Assembly: GCF_003576645.1 (NCBI RefSeq)
Contig: NC_044918.1
Span: 29,980,237 to 30,044,236, forward strand
Source of the DNA: Ipomoea triloba
Taxonomy: Eukaryota > Streptophyta > Magnoliopsida > Solanales > Convolvulaceae
Direction of reading: 5' to 3'
Length of the DNA stretch: 64,000 nucleotides
Each line of letters opens with the position of its first letter. Position 1 is the first letter of the stretch. The notes under the pieces were generated by a model. It worked only from the letters and a program-made list of their open reading frames with translations, was not told the origin of the DNA and ran no database searches. Made by a program: the position numbers and the translations under genes. Shown in pieces: positions 46,027-57,899 of this stretch.

Positions 46027-46550
46027 TATAACGTTACCATGTGGGTCATAGTTACAAATAACCAAAGTATCCCCAGTGTTGCATATGACTTTAGCACACC
46101 CAACTCTGGTGCTCTCCTTCCAAACTACTTGTGTATAATGATGCCAACAATCTTTGTTTTGCTTACAAGTATTTGATGAGTAGTCATAATAGAGTCTCTC
46201 CTTAGCCCATGCTGCAACTGCATCACCTGGTGCCCAGTCCGTCCCGCTTCCCCAGAAAAGGTTCTCACCCTAGTCACCATCGGAGTGAAGCAATTCGCAG
46301 TTTTGCCGCCGTCGGTGGGCCCACCAGCTTGCATAGCTGGCCAGCTTGGGACTCCATTTGAGTGGAGGAATGCCAAGCTTTGCTCTGATTCTGTTGTGGG
46401 GAAGAAGGAACTGTCTGATTGTGTTTCTGGGAGTTTGTCTGATTGGTTTTGATAAACACAGGGAAGAAGTTTGTGATAACAAAAGAAGAATTAATAAGAT
46501 GGAAGATTTGGCTAGAATGATGCCTTGAACTAAAGATCTTATTTCTGATA
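46027..46550 (-). pseudogene. CAP / PR-1-like gene with one in-frame stop and no start codon
   Basis: A single minus-strand frame runs from about 46547 to the stop TAA at 46027-46029. It reads a hydrophobic leader (ILLILLLLSQTSSLCL), then the CAP domain: QFLLPHNRIRAKLG, PLKWSPKLASYASWWA, NCELLHSDGD, TAG at 46270-46272, GENLFWGSGTDWAPGDAVAA, KDCWHHYTQVVWKESTRVGC, GDTLVICNYDPHGNVIGE, KPF. Conserved His and Cys residues of the domain are kept. The TAG falls where relatives have Tyr in GDYGENL. No ATG precedes the leader in frame. PR-1-like proteins are secreted and bind sterols. Everything else is intact, so inactivation seems recent; no intron is seen, as usual for the family. Confidence 0.85.
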
Positions 46551-46933
46551 GATTTATATATAGATAGAGAGAAAGGGTAACTGGATTTGATGGAAAAAAT
46601 TGAGCAAATCTTAAGGATTTATATACATGTTAGGAGGAATATATGACAAGGAATCATTTCACATGTGCACAAAGTGACTTAGGTGGAAAATCACGTTAAT
46701 GAATGTGAAGAATGAGTTCTCAACTTCCCACAACTGTTTCCAATCATTGCCACATGTCATCAATCATTCATTCAACTATGCTCACAGTCACTAAAATAAA
46801 GGTTTTCCTCAGTGTTAGCATGTATTAAGGTTGCATCATCACTTATCAACCTTGTAATACTTTACAGTTAATAAACATTTTCTGTCAGACAGAAAAGGGA
46901 GTTGCACCATCTAGTTGGTTCTCACTGTAGTAG

Positions 46934-49900
46934 CTATGGCCTTGTCAAGATGGCCACAGATTCCCACTCCAAACTACAAATCACATCCTGCACGCCAACA
47001 CGGTAATTGTTAAAATACACGGCCTAACTCCAGTTTAGTAAAAATCTATTGCCATAGTTCAGAGCTCTGTTTGGTAGAGCTTATTTTAGAGCTATAAGTT
47101 CTGTTTGATAAAGCATATGGAGCTTAAAATAATAGCTTATTTTGAAACACTACCGTAATGAGCGTTTCAAAATAAGCTAGTAGCTACTAGCTTTTAAGCT
47201 TTCTAACTTATAAGCTAGTTATACCAAACAGAGCCAATTGTATTTCCACATACCGAGGGATTTTGCTTGTCAATGTCAAAGCTGTTAATGGCACATGGTT
47301 CAGCCAAAAGTTCAATAGGTTCTTCACCTAAGCAATCATAGCAAACCAAAATAATCATAAACCAGAGAAGGGTGTATCCAAAAGCAACAGAAATGATTCA
47401 AAAAATGAAAATGCATAAGAAGTCTATATGCATTACATACCTTGCTCAATAACACCAAGGATGCCATCCTCTGAGCAAATCATGGCAGGAAGAAAAGATG
47501 AGGCAGAAGTGTGGGCAATGCTGGAAGAATGAGAATAGTTGTCATATTGAACCTCCCAAACCTCACTTTCTGATAGTGTCTGGACTGCTGAACCACTGGT
47601 CCCAGCACCACTAAGAACTATAGACTGTTGTGGCTTACGAAGATCCCATACAAATACAGTACCAGAAGAACCTCCTGCCTTTAGGCACAATAAAATTATA
47701 GGAAAATAAGCTAATGCACATGGTATTAAGAACTAATCTAAGGATGAGATTTCCATATATTTAATGTCAAATAAACTATATACAGATAATTTTTACTTAA
47801 TGGCATTATAGGTGAGGGAACATCATAATACATTACTATGGAATCTTGATCTTGAGTAACTCTTCCCAAATAGAGTAGCATACTATCAACACTTTCTTAC
47901 ACATGGACCAAAGGGCATAAAAAGAAGGCCAAAAGCTTATTCAATGGGCATTTATAATGGGGAGAAGAGTCAATAGTAACTGAGGTGTATATAATGAATA
48001 CCTCACCGGCATTGGAATCAAGTGGAAATGTGGAATCAAGCCATATGATTTAGATGGTTGTATCCTACAGAGTATATGCTAGAATTTTCACATGTGAAAT
48101 ATTTAGCTAGCACAAATATGATTATGAACCAAAATACTATTACAAGTCACCATCTAAAATTCATCATAAAATTTAATCTGTCACTTTGTCAGCCAATTTA
48201 TTTTCCTAGCAGCAGCAGTTACATGTTGCCAACATCATGGAGATTAATGATGAAGAAAAAAATCACATGATTATAAGTGAAACCTCACATAATTGCATGA
48301 CAGGCTAAAGATTGTCTATATTGCGCCATAGCTTTATACATTTGCTCTAGTAATTGCTGCAGCTAATGACATTAAAATGTGCAACTTTTGATGTACCATG
48401 GTGCTAAAGTGAATTGACCTTGTATTATGTGGTACCTACTGTTCTATTGGCACCAGGTGGGGAGGCGGAGAATGGAGATATGTGCATGTGTGTTTGAGTG
48501 AAGGCAGCTTAGTGAGTTCCTTAAATAAGTTTCACAAGGTCTTCTCTCATATATGCCATAACTTGCATCCATAACCTAGGTCTGAGACACATACTGATCT
48601 ATAATCAATAAAGCATATTATATGAAATTGTGAATATTACTTACAAGACAAGTATGCTTCCTTGATGGTTGAATGTCAATAGAATGCACAATGCCAGACA
48701 TGATTCCACGATTCCTATAGCATCATGAAATAATTTGTCATTGTGTTACTAGTAACATGAGAAAACAAACAAACAAACAAAAAAAAAAAAAAAACAGAAG
48801 ACTAAGAGGATGAAATGGTATCTTCAAGACTACATTGAGGTTTGCAACCATGAGATCATAAACAGAAAGGGTCAGTTTGATTAAACCCATTCACATCTTG
48901 GCCTCTAAATGAACAAATGAAGATAAAAGAGAAATATACAATGCAGTGATAGTGTACATATCAGTGAAACAGTTTCCCACATTGTAAATCAGTCATAACT
49001 AAAGATTAAGGAAATGGGGGGCATAATATGGTTAACTGCTAGTGCATTGTTCTCATACGCTGATGGATTTAATTAACCCGGGTGATCCGAATTAACAAAC
49101 CCGATAGATAAAAGATTGAATAAGCAAATGAATAATATTACAACAAGACAATGAATATGCGTCGCAAAGACAATTCTTGTATTAGGATGTTGCATAATTG
49201 CTATTACAAGAGTAGATTAGGACAAAGATAGATATGAATGTCTTAATGAGACAATAACAAGGTATTTATACTTACTAAACTCCCTAACCGTCCCCCTAAT
49301 GCGGTGGAGCGGTTACAACTCCGTTTTGACCGCGCCTAGCCCCGCGGTCTGACCGGCCAAATCCTCCCTGACCAAGGCCTTTGGGCCGATGTGGTCTCCA
49401 GATGGCCCGGGTCAAGCACGAGGCTCTGGATTCGTCTGCAATCCTTTGTCTCCTCGGATCGGTTTGCTCCGTTTACAATATATCCATCACCAGTCCCCCA
49501 CCCTCCGAGCTGCGAGAAGTCGTCGACTTAGGAGAGTAGATATCCCAACCCAACCTCCATGTGTCTGAATATTTGCCGCGAATGGACTCCTCTTACAAAA
49601 TCTCTTCTAGATGTGGTAGAGTCTCAATAAAGGTACAACACTTCCCCATAAAAGCATTGAAAACACCCCAAGTCACACCCATCACATTCTCTCTTCCCAA
49701 CACCCATTTTGAATTCTACCATAGGGTCAAACCTTTTTCCCACATCCTTCCTTCTTTCCCCCTATTTAATCCCCCTTCTTACCCCCATTCAGCCACCACC
49801 ACCACATTCCACTCCCAAACTTCTCTCAAGCATTCTCTAAGTTCAAGAGCTCTCCTCCACGTCCTAAGTCCGAGCCCAGTTAGTTTCTTCCCCTCCTTCT

Positions 49901-52794
49901 TTCCCCACGTGTTCGGCCTCAATTTTTTTCGAATTTCATCTTCCTAGGCTAAAAGGCCTCCTCCCCACCCGTCCTTGAAACGTTGGCTTGCATCGGTGTC
50001 ATCTCCACATGCGGGTGATCAACAATGATTGTGAATGATGAATCATCCACGTTGAGTGATGTAACATTGCCATCAGTTTCCTCAATGCCTAACGAAGTAG
50101 GCATATTGATTTTGGGTGTTTGGACATTGAGGAATTTTGTAATACATTACTTTAGGTCATTGGGATATTCACCCAATTCTCCACGGCGACGTCTGTATAG
50201 CTCTTTTACTAAGAGTTTCAACTCATTCACTGATTCTTTGAGAGCTTCAAACTCAGACCGAGTGACGCCCATGACGCCGGCAACGGAACCAATGTTATGT
50301 TCTTAACGTCACGGGCAAGAAAACATAAGGAAAAAGAAAGAAAGAATAATAGTTGGAACAAGAAAAGAAGAAGACATTGGGTTTGCTTGAGACCCAAAAC
50401 TCCCTTAGACCCTTTTTGGGATTGAATTTCTAGCTTCCCTATTATTCCAAATAACACTCCCTTTTATAGGGTTGATTACAAAGGTTCCTAAACTACGAAT
50501 AAGTAATTGGTAGTTTCTAAATAATTAATATACCTAAACTAATTCAAAGACTAATAGTAATAAGTTCAATAATTATTTAGTAATTTCTAAATAACTATTT
50601 ATTAGTTTCTAAATAACTATTTAGTAATTTATTAATATCTAAACTATGTAATATAATAAAATAACGCTTCCTCAGCATGTATCAGTCACCCCTTATTTGG
50701 ACCTCTTCAATTTCCTCTTTCATGTCACAGGTTCTTCGGCCCCCGTGAGCAAGGGCTTCGTGGCCTTCTCGACCCGTCCCCGCATGAAAATTCTCTAAGA
50801 CATAGCTTCTTCCAACAAAAATTAGAAGCCCGCCTTTGTATTCCTTTCTGTTAGGCCCTCACTCCCCTTCGTGTCCCCTTGGAACACCCGCTTTCGCAAA
50901 CACAAGACTCCTCGAGCCTATCCCTCTTTGCTAAATGATGTCCATGCCTTCCAAGAGCCGGGTCCCCGTACGGCCACGACCTCGACCGAGCCCATCATGA
51001 TGGACTCATACTAGCGAGTTCTTGTTNCCAAGCCCCCCCCCCCCCACGGGGCCAAGTCCCCCACCTCGGCCGCGGTCGGGTTGTGCTTCGTGGTCGCCAC
51101 CGAGTCCCCTCCCGAGGCCGAGCTCGGCCGGGAAGGACTCGGCCGGTCAAACTGTGAGCCTGATCTCGAGGTTGGGCCCGGTCAAAGCGGAGTTGTAACC
51201 GCTCAACCGCATTAGGGGGATGGTTAAAAGAGTTTAGTATGTATAAATACCATTGTTATTGTCTCATTAAGATGCTCTTGTAATAGCAATTACGCAACAT
51301 CCTAAAAAAAAAACAAAAAAGAAGGAAACAGAATTGGATACAGCAAAGTCCAAATTTTACATACAATGTCTAACCATTATTACTGGCTTACTACATGGAG
51401 CATATAAAGACAATATATACCCAAGAAGAAATCAATGCCTTTACCAGACCCAATTTTGAATATCCTGATTTTTAGTGACTGACACTTAATAAACTAAGTA
51501 CGGCCCAAATATGAAAACCTCAAACCGGGAAAAAAAAACATGCACTTTAAACTTGACTCTTATAAATATATAGAATCCCAGGGCACATTTTCTATTCCCA
51601 ACTTTCGAACATTATATATCAAATACGGAGTAAGTGGCATCCCACTTCTAAAATTTGTTTTGTCAAAAGTGATAACTCAGGTATTTAGCATTTAGGCCAA
51701 CAGGTTGGCCAACAAATTCATCCATTTGACATTGTTACCCTTAAATAAAAAGGTACTGCATTGTGCATGACGGTAGGGATATATTTGTGAGAAAAATTGC
51801 ATTGTGCAACTCTTATCACATAATGTATAAAAAAAGTTAACAGAAAAAAAACAGACATAAATAAGTGATATAACCTGGAATGAGATTTATTATGTTTTTA
51901 GATTATATTAGATTAGATAAGTGGCATCCCACTTCTAAAATTTGTTTTGTCAAAAGTGATAACTCAGGTATTTAGCATTTAGGTCAACAGGTCGGCAAAC
52001 AAATTCATCCATTTGACATAGTTCTTCTAAACTACAAGTGCAATAATTCAAAGATCTGTAAAGATTTAACAAATAGAACAGCACATTTACAAACTGTATG
52101 ACATGAAACCGAATTAAAATAATTGAGACAGATTCTATTACCAATTGCCTTTAAACTGAGAAACAGGTCCGCCAGGCGATCTCCGATCCCACCACTGTAG
52201 ACTATAACCCAATCCGCCGGTCACAAACTCCACTGGCGAAGCCCACTTAACCGCCTGGTAAGAAACCAGCCCATTATTGTCGAAAACTTTCTGAAAATTC
52301 ACTGTCTTTCCAATGCTACGACCAATGTTGATCCAATTCACCCTCCCATCTTCCCCAACACTAACAGCCTCGGACCCATTTTCACTCACATCAATCCCCA
52401 AGATGGGTCCGAAGTGGAACCCTCTTTCGGTCACCGAGGCCTCGACATTTAACGACCCATTCATCAAATCCGCAGAGAGAATCGAGAGAGAACCTGACGA
52501 TGAGGCTGCAGCAATGAGAGGTTTATTGGAGGTTCGGCAGGTTTTCAGTGCAGAGATCCGAGAAGGGGTGGAAAGGGATGATTCTACACTGAGTTCGGGA
52601 ATTTCCGGATCTGAATCCGACGGCGGCGATTGGGAGAGGCTGAGCAGTTGGAGGGAGGAGGAAGACGCGTCGGAATCGAAGGCGGCAAGGATAATGTGGC
52701 GGTGGAAGGCGGAGAGTCGGGGAAGCCATCGGAGAGCGTCGATGTACTGGCTCTGTGGGTATCGGTGAACTTGAATTGGGGTTGTTAGAGCCAT
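46934..52794 (-). CDS. NUP43: Nuclear pore complex protein NUP43 (WD40), complete five-exon gene
   Basis: Exons 52794-52142, 48714-48645, 47678-47441, 47327-47254, 46987-46934. All GT-AG, phases match; 1089 nt, 362 aa, TAG stop. The start is the ATG of MALTTPIQVHRYPQSQYIDA; the codons upstream in the frame are not used by relatives. Signature segments: LRWLPRLSAFHRHIILAAFD, LGYSLQWWDRRSPGGPVSQF then KGNW, HSIDIQPSRKHTCLAGGSSG, TVFVWDLRKPQQSIVLSGAG, SESEVWEVQYDNY, MICSEDGILGVIEQGEEPIE, LLAEPCAINSFDID and ICSLEWESVAIL. NUP43 is a beta-propeller of the Nup107-160 (Y) complex that scaffolds the nuclear pore. Intron 1 (3427 bp) contains several LTR-element pieces, a direct repeat and the N at 51027; intron 4 contains a hAT-like MITE. 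Length equals the usual plant NUP43. Looks functional. Confidence 0.93.
47062..47235. mobile_element. hAT-like MITE in NUP43 intron 4
   Basis: GAGCTCTGTTTGGTA at the left and, on the opposite strand, GGCTCTGTTTGGTATAACTA at the right. The interior has AGCTTAAAATAATAGCTTAT and its complement AAATAAGCTAGTAGCTACTA, giving a long hairpin. It starts 18 bases from the donor of intron 4 (on the transcript) and fills most of the 266-bp intron. The 8-bp flanks do not agree. Confidence 0.7.
48740..49040. other. NUP43 intron 1 sequence without elements
   Basis: Short poly-A run at 48775-48795 and otherwise unremarkable intron sequence. Confidence 0.5.
49047..49503 (-). mobile_element. Minus-strand LTR with polypurine tract, in NUP43 intron 1
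   Basis: On the minus strand GGGTGGGGGACTGG (49503-49490) is a polypurine tract directly followed by TGATGGATATATTGTAAACG, a TG start of an LTR at 49489. Inside, GGAGTTGTAACCGCTC and the TATA box AGTATAAATACC (about 49273-49262) are followed by a GCAATTATGCAACATCCTAA stretch. The end near 49047 is uncertain. The PPT-to-LTR order shows that this is a 3' LTR of an element whose body lies at higher coordinates. Confidence 0.6.
49504..49990. other. LTR-element interior or spacer, no domain recognised
   Basis: Pyrimidine-rich, with long plus-strand frames rich in Ser, Pro and Phe. No retroviral-type domain is seen on either strand. Confidence 0.4.
49990..50690 (-). mobile_element. LTR plus leader of a second LTR retrotransposon (Tat/Athila-like)
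   Basis: Minus strand: an LTR-like block from TGATACATGCTGAGGAAGCG (about 50690) with the TATA box CCTATAAAAGGGAG (about 50467) down to AAGAACATAACA (about 50292). It is followed by TTGGTTCCGTTGCCGG, close to the Asp-tRNA primer-binding site TGGCGCCGTTGCCGG of Athila/Tat elements. Then comes a short frame, MGVTRSEFEALKESVNELKL then LVKELYRRRRGELGEYPND, stopping at about 50130. Only the 5' end remains. Confidence 0.6.
51027..51027. other. Assembly join (single N) in NUP43 intron 1
   Basis: Directly followed by CCAAG and a run of 13 C. I see no duplicated flank. The missing sequence is probably GC-rich LTR material. Confidence 0.7.
51028..51307 (+). mobile_element. Plus-strand copy of the LTR at 49047-49489, truncated
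   Basis: GGAGTTGTAACCGCTC, AACCGCATTAGGGGGATGGT, AGTATGTATAAATACC, TTGTTATTGTCTCATTAAGA and CTCTTGTAATAGCAATTACG repeat, in opposite orientation, the U3/R part of the LTR at 49047-49489. It stops at CAACATCCT followed by an A-rich run. The pair could fold as a 2.1-kb-spaced inverted repeat in the NUP43 pre-mRNA. Confidence 0.65.
51632..52025. repeat. ~105-bp direct repeat in NUP43 intron 1
   Basis: AAGTGGCATCCCACTTCTAA through CAAATTCATCCATTTGACAT occurs at 51632 and again at 51919 (offset 287) with a few substitutions. The second copy ends ~120 bases from exon 1. Non-coding. Confidence 0.85.
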
Positions 52795-52861
52795 TATTAG
52801 GGTTTTGTGAGGGTTTAGCTGAGTTTTTAGACTGAAGCTCGGCACTCAACTACTGAGATCG

Positions 52862-53291
52862 ACAGTCATCCTCGAAGTCCATTCATAATTCCCCCCAATT
52901 CCAAAACGCGCCTGTGTCAATGATATTTTTTTTAATGTAAAGTTAAAAAATTATAAATATAAAATTCAAAAATTGTCAATATAGATTCAAAGTTGTGTTA
53001 TACTGTTGAATATAGAGTTTTGTCATTGTAAATAGAGTTCTTTAATTGTGAATATAGAGTTATGAAATTGTAAATATAGAGTTCTGTATTTGTGAATATA
53101 CAATTCTGTAATTGTGAATATAGAGTTCAAAATTTGTGAATATTGAGCTCTGCAATTGTAAATATTGAGTTATGTAATTTTGTATATTGAGATCTAAAAT
53201 TGTAAATATTCAATTCTAAAATTGCGAATGTAGAGTTTAAAAATTATGAATATAGAAGAACGAATTCTGAAGACGAATGGCAAGTTAACGG
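52862..53291. other. NUP43 upstream flank with GTAAATATAGAGTTCT repeats
   Basis: From about 52975 to 53260 a degenerate ~25-30-bp unit, TGTGAATATAGAGTTCTGTA and variants, repeats roughly ten times. The 5' part presumably contains the NUP43 promoter, but no clear TATA box can be placed. Confidence 0.6.
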
Positions 53292-53535
53292 TATTAGGAT
53301 TCTAGGTCTTTGACTCATATTGTGATTTAACGGTATTAGGATTCTAGGTCTTTGACTCATATTGTGATTCACTATCCTACTCATCCTATACCTAGGTCTT
53401 TGACTCATATTGTGATTCACTATCCTACTCATCCTATACCTAGGTCTTTGACTCATATTGTGATTCACTATCCTACTCATCCTATACCTAGGTCTTTGAC
53501 TCATATTGTGATTCACTATCTTACTCATCCTATAC
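53287..53535 (+). repeat. Tandem arrays inside the copia 5' LTR
   Basis: Four 48-bp units start CTAGGTCTTTGACTCATATT at 53344, 53392, 53440 and 53488. Before them a 42-bp block starting AACGGTATTAGGATTCTAGG is repeated at 53287 and 53329; it includes the target duplication itself. The 3' LTR has only about one and a half units. Confidence 0.92.
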
Positions 53536-56500
53536 CTCTACTTGTGTATATTTATATATTCTCTCAGACTCTGTAACATGTCGTTGTTAGTCAATACAAT
53601 TATACATTCTCATCTGGTATCAGTTAGCCTAGGTTCTCAATGGCTGATGATTCTATGAACTCGTCTGAGCGTATCGTTTCTAGTGTGGCTATTTCCTCTG
53701 TCACGACAACGGTGAATTCGTTGTCTATAGCCCATCACTTCATCAGTATCAAGCTCAATTATAAAAAAAAAAAAATTTGTTCTGGAGGACGTTGGTGGTG
53801 CCCTTTCTTGTTGGTCATGATCTGATTGGTTACGTTGACGGAACGATCGTGACGCCGCCGGCCATGCTCCCTGTTGTTGATAAGGACTCACTACCGACGC
53901 CGAATCCGGCCTTCATTGCTTGGCGCCGCCAGGATAAGGCCCTCCTCTCCATGCTCGCGTCGTCTCTTACGGGTGAGGTTATGCCTCTCGCGGTGGGTTG
54001 CCGCACCAGTCGGGCGCTATGGGATGCAGTCATGCAAGCTTTGGCGTCGTCTACCCGTGCTCGGACTCAGAACCTTGTCGGCCAGCTTCATAGTCTCCGG
54101 CAAGGAGACTCGTCGGTGGTGGACTATATTGGTCGTGCGAAATTGATCGTTGAGGAACTCGCGCTTGCCGGCGGGCCAGTCACTCTCGATGAACAGAACA
54201 TGTACGTGTTCCGAGGGTTGCGACCTGAGTACCGAGGGTTGACGTCTTCCCTTGCTGTTCATGGAGATCCGGTCACGCTTTAGGAGCTTGCTGATCACCT
54301 AGGGCATCAGGAATTTCTCGCTGCAGATGACTACGGTGGTGGTGCGTCGCCGGCGGTCTACACAGTGCAGCGTGGTGGTCATCGGTTTCCTCGCGGAGGA
54401 CAGCAGCGCGGTGGGCAGCGTGGGGCTGCCGATGGTGGAGGCCAGCGCGGTTGCGGTCAGGCTGGGCAGTCACCGGCTGGTCGTGGTGGCCGTGGTGGTC
54501 GAGGTAGCTCCTGTGGCGGTCGTGTGTTCTGTCAAATTTGTAGGCGTCCAGGTCTCTCCGCCGCGGCTTGTTACGACAGGTTTAATGAAGTTGTTGCTCC
54601 TCGTGCGAACTTTTCCTATCATGATGTTGGGGCGCCACCTCTTGACTCTCAGTTGTGGGTCCTAGACACGGGTGCTACGAATCATGTAACGCCAGATATT
54701 GCTGCGTTGTCTATTCCTGAGGAGTATATGGGTATTGATACTCTTCGTGTTGCTGACGGTATGGGTCTTCCTATTAGTCATATTGGTCATGCTTCCTTTA
54801 GTACCTCCTCTCGTTCTTTTCGTATATCTAATATTCTTCGTGTTCCTTCGCTTTCTACGTCTCTTTTATCTGTTCAGAAATTCACTACAGATAATAATGT
54901 CTTTTTTGAGTTTCATCCGTCGTTTTTTGTTGTGAAGGATATTCAAACCAAGGAACCTCTACTGCGGGGCAATAGCTCTGGGGGTATTTACATCTTGCTA
55001 GTTTTGAGTTCTAGTTCGTCGCCTTCTGCGTTCCTTTCGGCCCGTGCCTCCGTTCCTACCCGGCATGATCGTCTCGGTCACCCTCATGATCGTGTTCTTG
55101 GTTCTGTTTTATGTTTTTGTTCAGTTAGTGGGTCAAGGTCTCTGTCTCGTTGTAATTCGGGTCTATGTAGTGCTTGTCAGTTGGGCAAGTCTGCTCGTTT
55201 TCCTTTATCTCGTATTGATTCTTCTAGTTCTGTTGTTTTGGATTTAATTTATACGGACTTCTGGGGTCCTGCTCCCATTTTATCTTCTGATGGTTATCGC
55301 TATTTTGTTCTTTTTGTTGATGATCATTCGCGTTATACTTGGTACTATCCAATGAAACAGAAATCTGATTTGCATGCAATATTTGATAAGTTTCGTGTCA
55401 TGGTTGAGCGGTCTTTTAATCGCAAGATTAAAATCTATTCAGTCTGACTTAGGGGCTGAATATAAGAAATTGCATCCCACTCTTGCCTCTTTAGGTATTT
55501 TCCATAGGCAGTCATGTGCTTACACTCATGAGCAGAATGGGCGCGTTGAGCGCAAACACAGGCAAGTTGTTGAGACTGGTTTGACTCTCTTGGCTCATGC
55601 TTCTGTTCCGTCTAAGTACTGGGATTATTCCTTTGAGACTGTGGTCTATCTTATTAACAGGATCCCTTTTCCTACATTGCATAATTCCACTCCTTATTTT
55701 TTGCTTCATAAGTCTCCACCGTCTTATTCTTTCCTGCGTGTGTTTGGGTGTCTGTGCTATCCACACTTGCGTCCTTATAATCGTCATAAGTTATCCTTTC
55801 GGTCCTCTCCATGTGTCTTCTTAGGTTACCTAGATTCCTTTCGGGGGTACAGGTGCATGGACTTGTTAACTAATAAGATTTATGTATGCAGGTATGTTCG
55901 GTTTGATGAAACTAAGTTTCCGTTTGCTATGTCTGCTGCACAGGTACCTGCACCGTCACGGCTGCACCCGTGGGCTGAATCAGTCCTAAAGCCGTGCTTT
56001 GTTGCTGCGCCTACTCCTCCGCCACCGCAGTTAGACGTGTCTACTAGTGCCCCCTGCTGCTAAGCCACGGGGTAGGCCCCGTGGGAAGTCTGCTAGACCC
56101 ACGACTCGGTCTCATGCCATGGCTACTCGGAGTAGATCTCAGGCTCCTCTTGCTGGTCTAGCTGCTCAAGTATGTCCTATTGATCCGACTTGCTACTCTC
56201 AAGCAGTAAAATACTCAGAGTGGCGTGAGGCAATGGATAAAGAGTTTAATGCCCTCCTTTAGAATCAGACTTGGTGTTTGGTCTCATCGACTCCTTCTAT
56301 GAATGTCATTGGTTACAAGTGGGTTTTTCGTACTAAACGCAAGGCTGATGGCTCGATTGAGAGGTATAAGGCTCGGTTGGTGGCGAAGGCGTTTAATCCG
56401 GTGCCTGAGCAGGACTTCTTTGACACGTTCAGTCCTATGGTCAAGCCCACTACAGTCAGGTTACTTCTTTCTTTGGTTGTTTCTTCTAGTTGCGTTATTA

Positions 56501-57894
56501 GGCAGCTTGATGTGCACAATGCCTTTCTGAATGGTAGTTTGTCTAAGACTGTTTATATGTGTCAACCACCTGGTTATGCTGATTCTCAGTATCCTGACCA
56601 TGTCTGCTTATTGAGACGCTCTTTGTATGGGTTGAAGCAGGCACCCCGTGCTTGGTTCAATCGGTTGCATGATTTTCTCTTATCTGTGAGCTTTGTTGTT
56701 TCCAAGACAGACGTGTCTCTTTTTCATTGTTCTATGGATTCTGGTTTTATGTTCATACTGGTGTATGTTGATGATATCCTTGTTATGGGGAGTAGTCAGG
56801 GCCTAGTGGATTCGATCTTAGCTAAATTATCTGCTACATTTAAGATACGAGATCTTGGGGAACCTGGGTTCTTTCTTGGTATTGAGACGGTGCGGTGTGG
56901 TGTTGATTTGCTGTTCTCTTAGCAGCGTTATATGAATGACATCTTGAAGCGTGTAGGCATGTCTGATTGCAAGCCTCTGTCTACTTCTATCTCTTTAACT
57001 AGGGACTCTACATTGCAAGCAGATCCCTATGATGATCCTACTCGGTACAGGAGTCTTGCTGGGGCTCTACAGTATCTTACAGTTACTCGCCCAGATCTCT
57101 CCTTTGCGGTCAATCTGCTGTGTCAGCATATGCATGCACCTACGGTTCTGCACTGGAGCAGCTGAAACGAGTTCTGCGGTATGTTAAAGGTACTCTCCTC
57201 TTTGGGCTTTGTGTTCGGTCGCCCTCTTTTAGGGAGCTGCATGCCTTTTCTGACTCTGACTGGGCTGGCTACCCTAAGGATCGTAAGTCCACAAGTGGAT
57301 TCGATGTGTTTCTTGGATCCAACCTCGTCTCTTGGGTCTGCAAGAAGCAGAGGATAGTTGCTAGGTCTTCTACTGAAACTGAATACAAGGCCCTTGCAGA
57401 TGTATGTGCTGAGGTTACATGGATTTTGTCTCTCTTGCGTGAGCTTCACATTACTGGTGTCTCGGTTCCCAAATTATGGTGTGACAACCTTTGTGCCACC
57501 TATACGTGTGCCAATCCAGTCTTTCATGCTCGCACTAAGCATATAGAGATTGATTATCACTTTGTTCGAGATAAGGTGGCTGCTGGTGAGATTCAGGTGA
57601 ATTTTATTTCCACGAAAGACCAGCTTGCTGATATCTTCACCAAAGCTCTTCCTGGTCTTAGATTCAATTTTCTCAGAGACAAGCTACAGGTTGCCAGTTT
57701 GCCCTGTGCTTGAGGGGGAGTATTAGGACTCTAGGTCTTTGACTCATATTGTGATTCACTATCCTACTCATCCTATACACTCATATTGTGATCCAGTATC
57801 CTACTCATCCTATACCTCTACTTGTGTATATTTATATATTATCTCAGACTCTGTAACCTGTCGTTGTTAGTCAATACAATCATACGTTCTCATC
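53292..57894 (+). mobile_element. Ty1/copia retrotransposon, nearly complete, inactivated
   Basis: 5' LTR 53292-53614, PBS TGGTATCAG at 53615, polypurine tract AGGGGGAG at 57713-57720, 3' LTR 57721-57894. AACGG flanks both ends (53287-53291, 57895-57899). Order: gag (from ATG 53640; RTLVVPFLVGHDLIGYVDG), zinc knuckle-like CQICRRPGLSAAAC, protease LWVLDTGATNHV, integrase (HDRLGHP, TDFWGP, FVDDHSRYTW, HEQNGRVERKHR), reverse transcriptase (KARLVAKAFN, QLDVHNAFLNG, YGLKQAPRAW, YVDDILVMG) and RNase H (DSDWAGYPKDRKST, RSSTETEYKAL). Integrase before RT places it in Ty1/copia. In-frame stops near 54281, 56260 and 56920 and frame changes near 53770, 55440, 56060 and 57160 make it non-functional. Confidence 0.95.
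53640..57713 (+). pseudogene. copia gag-pol reading frames (broken)
   Basis: Frames in order: 53640-53825 (gag start, frame lost at an A run near 53763), 53777-54283 (gag), 54284-55447 (nucleocapsid, protease, start of integrase), 55374-56063 (rest of integrase), 56047-56262, 56263-56922 (reverse transcriptase), 56932-57165 and 57120-57713 (RNase H), the last ending with TGA just before the polypurine tract. The RT active site YVDD and the integrase HHCC-type start are visible, so decay is modest. No envelope-like gene follows RNase H. Confidence 0.9.
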
Positions 57895-57899
57895 AACGG

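Noticed and set aside
49561..49947. 128-codon plus-strand frame in NUP43 intron 1
   Set aside because: Ser/Pro/Phe-rich composition from pyrimidine-rich LTR-element sequence; no domain and no conserved start.
52313..52768. 151-codon plus-strand frame opposite NUP43 exon 1
   Set aside because: Antisense shadow of a GC-richer coding exon; the minus-strand product is a recognised WD40 nucleoporin that splices in phase.
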